From Yamagishiella unicocca (taxonomy: Eukaryota; Chlorophyta; Chlorophyceae; Chlamydomonadales; Volvocaceae), in NCBI GenBank assembly GCA_003116995.1, contig BDSL01000036.1, positions 124,001-188,000 of the forward strand: a DNA stretch of 64,000 bases, in the 5' to 3' direction. A program made the translations under genes and the position numbers. Of this stretch, positions 11,194-21,700 are shown one piece after another (within the stretch, counting starts at the first letter, position 1; the number at the start of each line of letters is the position of its first letter). The notes under the pieces were generated by a model. The model did no database searches, was not told where the DNA came from, and saw only the letters and a program-made list of their open reading frames with translations.

Positions 11194-14100
11194 CTAGGCT
11201 TTCCTCGTTTTCTTGCCCCGTCCCCCACCCTGCACCGGCCGCTCGAACTGCAGCCCCCCAGGTAACAGGAAGCCGCACGTCCCCTTCTCCTTGCGGAGCC
11301 GCCGGTAGGCCTCCCTGTCGTACAGCGCTCCCGCGGCCACCCGCAGCATCTCCTCCAGCGGCTCCCAGCGCAGCAGCAGGTGCTGGTCGCGGCACAGGAT
11401 GTTATCCGCGTCATGCACGTGGCGGCTGAAGTCCGCCGTCGCCCTCCCCTCGCTGGGGTCCTGACGATTGCGCCGGCGCTCCCGGCCGCGCTGCTGCTGC
11501 TGCTGTTGCTGCTGCTCCTGCTGCAACTCACGCGCCTGCTGCAACACGCCCCCGCCCCCGCTCTCCATGCCTTCTCCAGCGCCAGCAACTACCGAGCCGC
11601 TGTAGCCACCCTGCGCGTCGGCCCTGCCCTCCCGCCGCCCCTCGGGTCCTGCCTCGGACACGCCCCTGCCCTCCCCATCCTGCTTCTGCTCTGACAGCTG
11701 CCGCCATGCGGCTAGCCGCCGCTCCTCCGTCGCCCTCGACTCATCCTCCGGCGGGGGCGGCGGCTGGGCCTCCTTCTGCCGCCCTCGCGCCGTCAGCAGC
11801 GCCGCCTCCCAGTCACCCGGCATGCACTGCTCCGGGTCCTCAATGTTAAGCGCGTAGAACTGGACCACGTCGTGGCCGGCGGCGTGGGCCCTGGGAAGCG
11901 GGCCGGGAAGGTACCGCACGGGGTCTCGGGTTGCCACGTGTCAGTGGTGGAGGCCGGGAGGGTGTATGTGGCGTACGTCTACCGAGCTCCCTCGGTGCTC
12001 CAGTGCTCCGAAGCCCTATCCCGGATCGTAGGCCCCATGTACCGATACCACCCTCTTCACCGGTTACCGTTTCTTTTTATGTAACCCTCCTTCAAACACA
12101 CAAAGACTATCTCCCCGTTCGGGGCAGACTATACCCCCTTTCGGGGCGGTGGGGGTAGTGGTTGGACGGGCAGCACCTGGAGTCGGTCGGCACACTGTGA
12201 CACGCAACACGCAACACGCAAGCCCTACCTAGGGAAGTAGCTGTCGGGCCAGGAGTGGTAGCGTGTCCCCAGGTGGCACGGCCGCAGCTCCAGCAGGGCA
12301 CTGCCGGGGCGCATGAAGTAGGAGTTGGCGGAGCCGGCGCCGTGGATGGTCACCTGGGGCAGCAGGCGGGCCGCGTGCGTGTGGGTTACCCTCGTACCTT
12401 CGCACCTTCTATGTGTACGGCGGCAACGAAACCCTAAACATCACCAGCCCTGGCGCCAGTAGGAGACTCGAGACGCGCCAACGCGCCCCCCTCTCCCAGC
12501 CCTCTCCATTGCAACCCCGCGTCGTACACCGCGCCGTACCAGTACGTCGGCGGACCGTACGGCCGCCACGTTGGCGGCGAAGCGCGCGCTGTCCTCCTCG
12601 CCGCTGACCGAGCGGCGCAGCGCCGCCAGGTCGTCCAGGGCCGCCAGCGCAGCTGCCTGGCGGTCCCTCCGCAAGGCCCCCGCTGCCGGCCAGCGCACCG
12701 GCGGCTGCGTGCGGGGTCCGAAGCAGTGCTCGCGGCACTCTATGCCGCCGCTGAAGCGCCCCACCGCGAAGCCGCCGGAGCGGCCCAGCTGCTCACACGC
12801 CGCCAGCAGCTGCTCCAGGGTGCGGATGTTGCGCACCGGGCCGTGACGCGACGCGATCACCACACGCAAGGTGGCGTTGCGCCACTGGGGCTGGTCCACG
12901 GCGGCTGCGCCGCCGCCGCTAGGCGCCGCCGCCGCTGCCGCCGCGGCGGCGCGCTCCGCAGCGAAGCGCTCCTCCAGGGCAGCATCCGTGAAGTTGAGGG
13001 GATTGTACGGCAGTGGCGGCAACTCCGAGCCGCCGCCGCCGCCGCTACTGCGTCCGTCCACCACGGTCGCTCCTCCCGTGCCGTCGGCTGCTGGGGCTGC
13101 CGCCGCCGCCGCCGTCGCCGTCGCGGCTAGCAGGTGTAGCGCCGCCGCCTGCCCCGCCGGCACCGTGTGGGTCTCCGCAGCGCGCAGGTGGCACACAAGC
13201 AGGTTGGCAAAACACCGCCCGCCGGCGGCGGCGCCGGCGGCGCCGCCGCCTCCCAGCCGCCGCTCGCCCAGCTCCGCCAGACTCACCACTCGGCGGCTGG
13301 TTAGAGGCGCGAGCAGCGCATGGTGGAAGGCCCGGATGCCGAGACCGTACGGCGTCGCCACCACCAGGGTTACGTTGCCGTCTGCGGGTGGGGGCGTGCG
13401 TGTGGGGGGGTTGCACGTGCACGCGTGAGGGGCAGGAGGGGACCGGGCAGGGACGGCGGAGAGGGGCTCATGGCCTGGCGGGCAGTGCGGGAGCAGGGGG
13501 CTGCACGGCAGCTACACTGAGTGGGAGCAGAGAGTGAGGGCCTGAGGGGCCCGGGATGGGCGGCCTTGTTTGCGAACACCGGAGCTGGGGCCGAATGGCT
13601 GCGGTCCCTCCTATAAAAACGCCGTAATTGCCCACCCAGCCGACCAGCCGCCCCGGCGCCGCCCCCCACCAATGATTTTCTCTTCTCGCAGCCGATGCAG
13701 GGGCGCGGCCGTGTTGGCGATGTACTCGGCCATGTTGTAGAGCCAGTTGGACACCAGCAGCAACGGAAAGGTGCAGGAGCTGAAGGAGGGGTTCTACTCC
13801 GGCAGGGGGGGGCAGGGCGGGATTGAGTCGATGGGGCGGGGGAAAAGCGGGGTACGCTAGCTCGCGGCCATGGGCTACCTACCTACCTACCGTAGGTAGG
13901 GTTTTAGGTCAGCCGGACGCTCGCCAGGCACTGGCCCGCACAAGGTATACGACATTGACATGACTAAGGAGTACCGGAGAGCCCGGATTCCCCCACGTCT
14001 GGGACACCACCGTGTGCATACCCTGGCCCCGGCCCCCAGCCCCCTACCCAACGTGGTCAAACCCACGTTCCGCCCACCTGGAGGTCGGGTGATGGCTCTG

Positions 14101-14718
14101 CGGCACTGGACGCGCGGACGGGTATACTGGCCTGCTGGCTCTGCAGTCGGTCCGTGTGTTTGAGTGCGTCCAGGTTGACATCCTGGAGGGACGGCCAGTT
14201 GAAGTGCTCGGCAAAGGGGATGGAGGGCAGCGGCATCCGCCGAGGGTTCTCCAGCTGGTAGATCGGGTTGAAGAAGATCTGGGGCAGGACGGGTCCGGTT
14301 GAGTGTTGGGTGGATGGGGTGTTGAAGGAGGTGGGCTGGTGGTGGGAGGGGCGGGGAAACTGTCTCCCAGAGTGGATGGCCGTAAAATGCGTCGCCTCGT
14401 CCGCCCCCCCTCGGCACCCATGCCAGCATCCTATTGCTTGAGGTAGAACCAGTCGGTCGATGCGCAATGAACTAAGCCTAGAAGCACAGGTCGGGTCGGA
14501 TGGGATGGACAATCGCTCACCAGTGTGCCTTGGTCAACACAAATTTGTCGGTATTGGATGCAACCATATTTACCGACACGACTCGAATCCACGAAGGGCT
14601 GTGTGCAGTTGCCCTCGGCTGAGCTGATGCCTTTGTCCGCGGTTGCTGCGGCAACTGCTGCTGCTGCGATGAGTCGCAGAAGCCATGCAGTTGGCTTGAG
14701 CGAGCAACATGATTGCAT
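11194..14718 (-). CDS. GT61/DUF563-family glycosyltransferase (EOGT/XYLT-like)
   Basis: Family members are ER/Golgi enzymes that transfer sugars to proteins or cell-wall glycans. Exon 1 (14718-14521, 66 codons) starts MQSCCSLKPTAWLLRLIAAA, a signal peptide or membrane anchor, and ends near the Cys pair YGCIQYRQIC. Exon 2 starts at 14278 with IFFNPIYQLENP. A later exon (about 13793-13670) encodes PLLLVSNWLYNMAEYI and joins in phase to 13381-12540 (GNVTLVVATPYGLGIR, then VRSADVL). The next, 12353-12229, carries the family signature HGAGSANSYFMRPGS with LELRPCHLG. The last open block, to the stop at 11194, contains QFYALNIEDPEQC, a poly-Gln stretch and a basic end, GRGKKTRKA. Unresolved points: exons between 14120 and 13800, and the junction into the last exon, where phases do not close. 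The family call is good; the donor and acceptor sugars are unknown. Confidence 0.75.
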
Positions 14719-14932
14719 TATACGTGCATGTACGCATTTGGGGTATGGATTGGCTTCCAGGCGACCTAACCGAAGGACCGAGAGGAACCAAATGGAGCTT
14801 TCAAACTGAAGGCCAAGAAACTGTACAAACAACCGCCTTATGCATAAAACGTTTAGGACAGTGCACACGCCTACCTGGTATACTTATATATCATCAACGA
14901 AGCTTTTTTCGCTTGCCTGTTCCGTTAGGGAA
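14719..14932. promoter_or_regulatory. 214-bp divergent promoter
   Basis: This is the whole interval between the start codons of the glycosyltransferase (-) and the acidic protein (+), so both promoters and both 5' UTRs must fit here. A TATA-like CTTATATATC at about 14883-14892 lies some 40 bp before the + strand ATG. No equally clear box is seen for the - strand gene. Confidence 0.6.
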
Positions 14933-17268
14933 ATGAGCCTCTTCGGTGACTTGCCACCGCCCACGGCGCACCTCCGACCCAAAGATGAAAGTCTTGAATT
15001 AGAATACAAGCCACAGGCGTTACCTGCAGACGATCCAGCTGCACAAGAGGAGCCGCAGGAACAAAATGCAGACGATGAGGAAGATGAGGACAGGCCGGAC
15101 AAGCGGCGACGGGTTGAAGCTCCCGGCGGCGGCTTGTCAGACGACCAGGTAGAGCGCCATGATTAGGGGGGGATGCCGATACCATTGTGACCTTACGGAC
15201 CTGGCACGCCCGGCGGCCTCCCCTCGGCCAGCACCGGAGCTGCTTGCACTCTCACCAAGACCATCAGGGACACCAACGCGTACGGACACCGTCTTTACGA
15301 TGCCCCACTGTTGCGCCACGATACACGCACCGTTCCTCCTGTTTACAGACCCAATATGTCACCCTGCGGTCGTGAGGCTTTTAGCTCCCGGCGTGCGTAT
15401 CCAGCGCCAGTATCCAGCGCCCATCGGGTATAACCTACAAAGAGCATTCGGTACTCCCGTATCATCCGCCCTGCCAGGCACAGTTTTGCATCCATGTGCC
15501 GTTGCTGGACATACAGCCAAACCAACGCGCCCGCCACGACCCACATCAGCCATGGCGGCAGCGCTGATTCCCTCGGCCGCATGTCCCTGTCCCTCTTCCC
15601 CAATCCACCGACCTCGACCCCAGATCTCCGCCGCCCTATCCAAGATCGCCTCCCACATCTCCAACCCCGACAAATTCAGCAAGGCGGCGGGGCTGCTACG
15701 GCAGCTGCTGGACTCCGGTGCGCTGACTCGAGCCCACCGCGACCAGGTGTTCGAGGCCGCAAAGGTGAGCACCGACCTCCCAGATCCGAGCCCCGAGCCC
15801 CGGGCCGCTCCAGGGCAGGACCTGGGACTGCGAGGTGGGGTGGGGGTAGCTGAAGCGCGACGGCGACGCGGCCTTCTTGGCGGTACCGGTATCCCCAGTC
15901 GCGCTCTTCCTCTGACCTCCCCCGTGAACACCGCTGCCCGCTGGTCCCCTGGGCCTCTGTTTGGCGCGCAAGGCTAACCGGGACCCCCCTGCTTCACTAG
16001 CAAGGGCGGTGTGTGTGGGGGGGGGCGTGCATGGAAATAACGTTGGTGGCGCGCTTTCTGCATTCCCTGCACTAGGCGGCCTTCTCCGACTTCGACAACG
16101 CCAGCGAGGCCAGCCTGCGGCGCGACTTTATGAAGCTGTGTCACTCGCTGGACAAGCGGGCGGAGCTGCTGTTCAGCCGGCCGCAGCGGGCGCAGCTGGA
16201 GGTGTACCGCATCATAGGGTTCACGCAGAACGAAATGCACACAGACGACTCGTTCGTGTTTAACAAGGTGGGTGGGCGCGTGGGCGAAGGACCAAGGGTA
16301 GCGTAGAAATGAAGGTCCGGGCGGGATGGTGGTTAGGGTGGTGGTGGGCGTCTGGTTGTCCACTTCACCTGCCCCTTGTGCTCCCATGCGCGGGGATTCC
16401 TTACTCAAACGCAGTGCCCCTTTCGTGCTGCCGGGATCAGGTGTTGGGTCGTATCAAGGAGGCGGTGGCCGCGCTACCGGAAGCCACCGAGGAGGACGAA
16501 GTGGCGCTGGTGGAGATGCAGGCGGCGATGGCGGGGATCAGCAGCGACGACGAAGACGGCGGCGCCGGAGCCCGCGACGACGAGGAGCAACGGCGCGGCG
16601 CGGGGGGGGACGCAGGCCGCGGCGGCGCCGGGCCGTCGGCAGCGGCGCTTGCTGGACCAGCTCCGGAACCAGAACCGGAGGCGAAGGTGGAGGTGGAGAC
16701 CAAGAAGGAGAGTCCCGCCCCTGGAGCCGGAGCCGGAGGGGACGCTGATGACTTCGAAGCCGACCCCTTCGGCTTAGACCAGCTCCTGCCAGGCCCAAAG
16801 CACCGTCCTCCGCCGCCGCCGCCGGGTCCAGTGCCGCCGCCACAGCAGCAGCAGCAGCAGCAGCAAAGCGGTGATGGCAGGGGTGGTGAGGGCGGCTCCC
16901 GCCGCAGCAACGTCTGGACGGCGGAACAGTCGCTGGTGATGAAGCGCCAGGCTCTCATCGAGTGCCTGATCACGTCACAGAGCTTCCACAAGACCCCCTG
17001 GGCGCGAATCAGCGTGGAGCTGCTGGTGGAGCACTTCAGCAAGCACCGCGACCGCTTCACGGCCGACCAGCAGGTGGCGGTGGGGGAGATGGTGCGCTTC
17101 GTGCGCGCGGCGCGGCAGGCGCGACCCACGGGTCCGTCGCAGAAGGAGATCAACCGCGACACGACGAGCTTCGAGCGGGCGCGGTCCGAGTGGAGCAAGG
17201 TGCACGTGTCGACGAGGGGTAAGGTGGGGGCGCAGGGGGACGCCAAGACGCAGAACTGGCTGGGATGA
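14933..17268 (+). CDS. Acidic, nuclear-looking protein of unknown function
   Basis: I do not recognise the family. Four exons close in phase 0 throughout: 14933-15148, 15624-15764, 16076-16267 and 16441-17268 (458 aa). The N-terminus is acidic and has a bipartite-looking basic patch, RPDKRRRVE, suggesting nuclear import. Exons 2-3 encode an ordered helical segment (ISAALSKIASHISNPDKFSK to TDDSFVFNK). The middle of exon 4 is acidic, Pro-rich and carries a run of eight Gln. The last 110 residues look folded again (WTAEQSLVMKRQALIECLI to the end at NWLG). A TGTAA lies 413 nt after the stop. It shares a 214-bp promoter region with the divergent glycosyltransferase gene. That the gene is real is well supported by the splice sites; its role is unknown. 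Confidence 0.75.
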
Positions 17269-17288
17269 GGCGACGGTACTTGTTTACA

Positions 17289-17378
17289 GACCATTGCTTA
17301 CAGACCAGGAGGTTTCGTGGCGGCAATGGTGGCGACCATTGCTTACAGACCAGGAGGTTTCGTGGCGGCAATGGTGGC
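17289..17378. repeat. 45-bp tandem duplication in a 3' UTR
   Basis: Two head-to-tail copies, 17289-17333 and 17334-17378, begin GACCATTGCTTACAGACCAG. They lie 20 bp past the stop codon of the acidic protein gene, so within its 3' UTR. Confidence 0.95.
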
Positions 17379-17680
17379 GGCGGTGCTGCTGTGCTGTTGC
17401 TGGCGGGAAGGAGACGAATCGCGGTGACGGGTGCTGGTAGTTGGACGTGACCTGGGTCGACGTGGGAGGTCGCTGCTGCCGTGTGAATTTAATTGCGTTT
17501 CGGTTGTGCATCATCACGTGCATCCCCGGGAGCCCCCAGGCGGGGGCGAGGCGGTGGAGTGGGGCGCTGGTAGTGGTGTCGCCAGGGAGTTTCGTGGGGC
17601 GCTTCGCAAGACGTTGGGTACTTGGGTTGCTTCCGGGTCGCGATGTACAGAAACCTTGGCAGGCAACCTGTAGGGTGGGG

Positions 17681-17685
17681 TGTAA
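17681..17685 (+). terminator. TGTAA polyadenylation signal
   Basis: TGTAA is the usual poly(A) signal in volvocine algae. This is the first one on the + strand after the stop at 17268, giving a 3' UTR of a little over 400 nt. Confidence 0.6.
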
Positions 17686-17760
17686 GGTGGTCCGGCGCTG
17701 CGGCCTCCCGTCTGGCTGGCTCCGGCCGCCTCCAGGCTGCCGACAGCGGTCACCTGGTCC

Positions 17761-17765
17761 TTACA
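17761..17765 (-). terminator. TGTAA polyadenylation signal, minus strand
   Basis: TTACA on the + strand reads as TGTAA on the - strand, about 950 nt beyond the TMEM184-type stop codon. A second candidate is at 17848-17852. Either would put the end of this transcript close to the end of the convergent + strand transcript (signal at 17681). Confidence 0.45.
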
Positions 17766-18379
17766 CCTGCGGCCTCAGCCACCCACTGCATCGGCACCGT
17801 ACACCTCGACCAAGACACGCTGCTGCAGTACACACAACCAGTAAAGATTACACGGTTTTTGCTGACACGAGGATAAAGGCTATCCCGCCGGACGCGCTTG
17901 CTACCTGCGCATGTCACAGACTCACAGTCCTCTCCCTGTGGTGGATCCCCTCACGTTGTTCGCATCACCTGCGCACCCGCGGCACCGCCGTCTATCGCCT
18001 CCTCGCCCCACCGCAGCGCACTGCGGCGCAGCGCACAGCCAGCCAGCCACAGCAGCTAGCCTGGAAGCCGCACAGCTACGCTACCCACCCACCCGCCGCT
18101 CTTGGCAATCGACCAGCACGCCCAGTGTCTAGCCATGCCGGTACCTACATTTATTATACTGCTACCTTCCACACCGTCTAGTTGGTTGCTGCATCACGCC
18201 AATCTGGGCCCCTCCAGCCATTCCAATCGGCTCCGGAACCGCCTTCTCCGGCCGGATTGCGCCCTTCCCTCAGCCTCTCGTACCCCTCAGCCTACCTAAA
18301 CGCCTAGGCCGCGTCCAGCTGCACCCAATCCTACCCCAGCGCCTCCTGCGTGGACGGAACCCCTCCCTAACACCCCCCT

Positions 18380-18495
18380 ATTACGACCTTCGGCTTTAGT
18401 ATCCCCAACCCAGTTCTCCAGCATGCATATCAAACCGTCTGTTCTAAACGGTTTTTTTCGGGCATCCACGGGTCTTCCTCGAAACCCCCTAACAC
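18380..18495 (+). repeat. Dispersed repeat family, copy B
   Basis: It carries AGCATGCATATCAAACC, GTTCTAAACGGTTTTTTTCG and CATCCACGGGTCTTCCTCG in the same order and spacing as copy A. It lies in the 3' flank, probably the 3' UTR, of the TMEM184-type gene. Confidence 0.85.
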
Positions 18496-18715
18496 CACAG
18501 CCTCCGAAAGCCATCCGTATCCTCGCGCCCCGCCCCTGGCTGCGCGCTCCTCCGCCCCTGTCTCCGCCGTCGACAGGCCAAGGACGAGTACACCTCGCCT
18601 CCGCTCGTCCCTCGCGTCCGCTCTCCTCCCCTCCCCTTCCCTCCCGCTCTTCATGCCACCTCCCCTCCCCGCCCCTTCTTCCCTACTCTCCGCCTCCGCG
18701 CCCACGTTCCCGCCG

Positions 18716-21700
18716 CTACTCGTCATGTACCCGTTTCGAGGTGGGCAGCATCGGCAACCGCTCGTACGGCGAGTCGTCGCCGGACGACGCGCCGCCGCCG
18801 GAGAGTCCCCCGCCGCTGCGGTTCCCCCGGCTCGAAACCTCCCCCTTGGACCGGGACCTCCCACTACCACCGCTACCGCCGCTGCCGGCGCCGCTGCCGC
18901 TGCGCCCCGCCGTCTCCAGCCCCCCGCTCCCAGAGTTCTGGCGCAAGTAGTGCCCCACTGCCGCCATGGGCACCTCCAGGGGCCCGCCGCTCGGCCCCGC
19001 AGCATCCGCGGCGAGCCCGCTAAACTCCGCATAAGGCCCCGCGTCGGCGCCGGCCTGGTAGTCGCCGCTGCCGTGGCGCGCTACGCGCGACATGCCGGCG
19101 CCGGCGCTCTGGTCGTACCCGCCGCGCGTGTGGAACAGCGCCGAGCTGACGAGGGTGTTGAAGGCGGTGCCGCCGCCGCCGCTGCCGGTTCCAAGCCCGG
19201 CGGCGGAGGGCGGCAGCGGCGGCAGGGGCAGCGGGGTGTATCCGACCCGTGCGGTGGGGGAGGGCGGGCACTCGCCTGTCGTGGTCGCCAGGAGCGGCGT
19301 CCCTGGCCCCGACCCTAATGGTTCCAAGTCGTGCAGCATGAGGTGCTGCTGGGGGGGCAGCAGCAGCTGGCGCTGCGGGGTGTGTGGGAGCGGGCGGGGC
19401 GGGAGGTGAGCCATCGGCAGCAAGGCAGGCGAAGGAAAGCCAGGCGGATGCGTGTCACCGACCTTAGGCGGGAGATGGGAGGATGAGGAATCGTCTCAAC
19501 GGAAGGATCCCCCCCTTGCCCTCACCCGGTCCCCTTCTGCTCTCTTCCCCCGCCGCCGCCCCTCGGCTCCCGCTGCGTCCACACGACCCCCACCCCTCGG
19601 CTCCCGCCGGCGCCGTAGGATCCTACCGGCGACTCCGCTGCACCGCCGGAGCTGCCGCCCCGCTCTCCGCTGAAGCGCCCCGCTGCCCCCTGCGCCCCGC
19701 TGGCGGAGCTGCTAGGGCCGGCTGCCGGGCCCAGCAGCGCACACTTGGACGCCGCCTCCTCCTCCTCGTCGAGCAGCCGCCCGGAGCTACTGCAGCGCGG
19801 CAGGAGGAGGGGCGAGTGGGGGAGGGAGGGAGGGAGGGGCAGGGCGAGGGAATGACAAAGACGGTTTGAAAGTGCCGGAAAGGCATTGCGTCCGTAAGTT
19901 AGTTAGTTTGCAGTACGAAGTCTTCAGGGGCGAGCAGGTGTAAAAACGTATGTCGCGCGTAGAAGAGGTAGCAAAAGGCCGTACACACCAAGGCCGTACG
20001 GTAGGTATAGTTTGCACACGCGTTTGTGCTCAAGGAAGATACTTCTCCGCAGACCAAACATTGGCGCAAAAAGGAGCAGCCCGGTCTCAGGGACACCCTT
20101 ACCTCTTGTTGCCCGCCCCAAACAGTTTCTTGGTGTTCTTAGCCAGGCCCTGCGCCGCCTTCTTGACCGCCCGCTGGGGCACCTTGACCACGGCAGTGGT
20201 GGCGCTGCTGACGTGGTCCTCAACCACCTGGGGGAGGGGCGGCGGCCGGGCGTGTGTGTACGTGTACGTCCGTGTGCGTGTGTGTGTGTGTGTAGGGGGG
20301 GTGACACCGACCAATGCCGCAGCGCATGACTGATGCACGTGTCACCTTGTAATGAGGTGCGGGTGTTGTTGGTGCGAGGGAGGCGGGACTCATGAACCCC
20401 CTCCACATCAAGTCGGCGCCCACCAGCCCCACCACCGCGGCGCCCGACCTCCATCACCAGCTTCAGCCCCGCTTGTCCGATCCCTGCAGCGGAAAGCAAC
20501 CACCAACCACCAACAGAAAAACCGCAACCGAACCAAACCTCCCACCCCGTCTGCCCCCCTCCCCACTCACCAGCCCCACGTCGTCCACCACGTCCCGCAG
20601 GTCGAAGATGTAGCGCACGTTGGAGAAGAAGCCCTTGGAGTGCCCCGCCATGTAGTCCTGCAGCGGGCGGGAGGGGGGGGAGAGGGGCGGGAGGGGTGGG
20701 AGGGGGTGGCATAAAACCGGTTATATGATATAGGGGGGATACGGTTGACATGGCAGTGTAAAGCGTGAGGCATGGAGGGGTTAGAGAAGGGAGCAAGACG
20801 CTGAGAAGACGCAGGGCCCGCTGCCTGGGGGTCTACGTCTCTCTGCAGCGTTTTACGTGTGCCACGTACTCTTCACTCCGCCGGCTTCTCTGGACCCGCC
20901 GAACTGACTGGGCAAACCCCCTGCCAGCCGCAGCCATCCTTGCTGCCCGTGCCAAGTCCTTTCCCCCTCCCCAAGTGTCCCGATCCTTCTTCTCGCCGGG
21001 TTTTTACTTGTCTTTCAGGCGGGCCCCCCGCCCGGCTTCCTCTCAGCCCCTGTCGCCCCCGCCAACAAACTCATGGGGTCACTGACCCGCGGCGGGAAGG
21101 AGTATGCATGCGCCAGGGCCGCCAGGAACATCTCGATGCAGATGAGGAAGTCCTGGATGCCGGACGCCACGTCCTGCCTCTCGTACCACGAATCCCGACG
21201 GATCACTCCCGCGTACACCAGGATGGCGATGGCGATACCCTGCGGAGGGGGTTGGTGGTTGCGTAAAAACCGGTTACGCGACATGGATAGGACAGCTGGC
21301 GAATTGCCTTGGGAGGGGGGAAGGGGAGCCGGGGGGCCGCCGAGCCGTCAGCCCGTCCCATCTTGACGCAACGCGGCCGTAACAAAACCCCAGATGACAG
21401 GTCTTCACGCCCGCCGTACAGCTGTCAGCATAGCGCGCCGCGATGCCGCGCCTCCCCCCTCCACCCGGTTACAGATAAACCGGGTCGACCCACGGGTCTC
21501 CTTTCAACCCAACCCCTCCACCTGCCGCCTCCTCCATCCAGCCTCGGATCACGTGTGCCTCCGCACCCCCCCCCCGACCGTCTGTTCTAAACGGTATTTT
21601 CGGGCATCCACGGGTCTTCCTCGAACCCTGCCAGACAGTTTTTCTCGCACCCACGTGTCTCGCACTCCCAAACGGTTTTTAACCACCCCTCACCTGCCAG

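Noticed and set aside
12441..12539. Extension of the GT61 minus-strand frame beyond VRSADVL
   Set aside because: The family needs HGAG next, and a GT donor at 12539 joins in phase to the HGAG exon. The extension is intron.
15159..15977. A 272-codon + strand frame overlapping the acidic protein gene
   Set aside because: It is out of frame with the spliced exon at 15624-15764 and is rich in His, Pro and Arg, typical of chance frames in GC-rich DNA.
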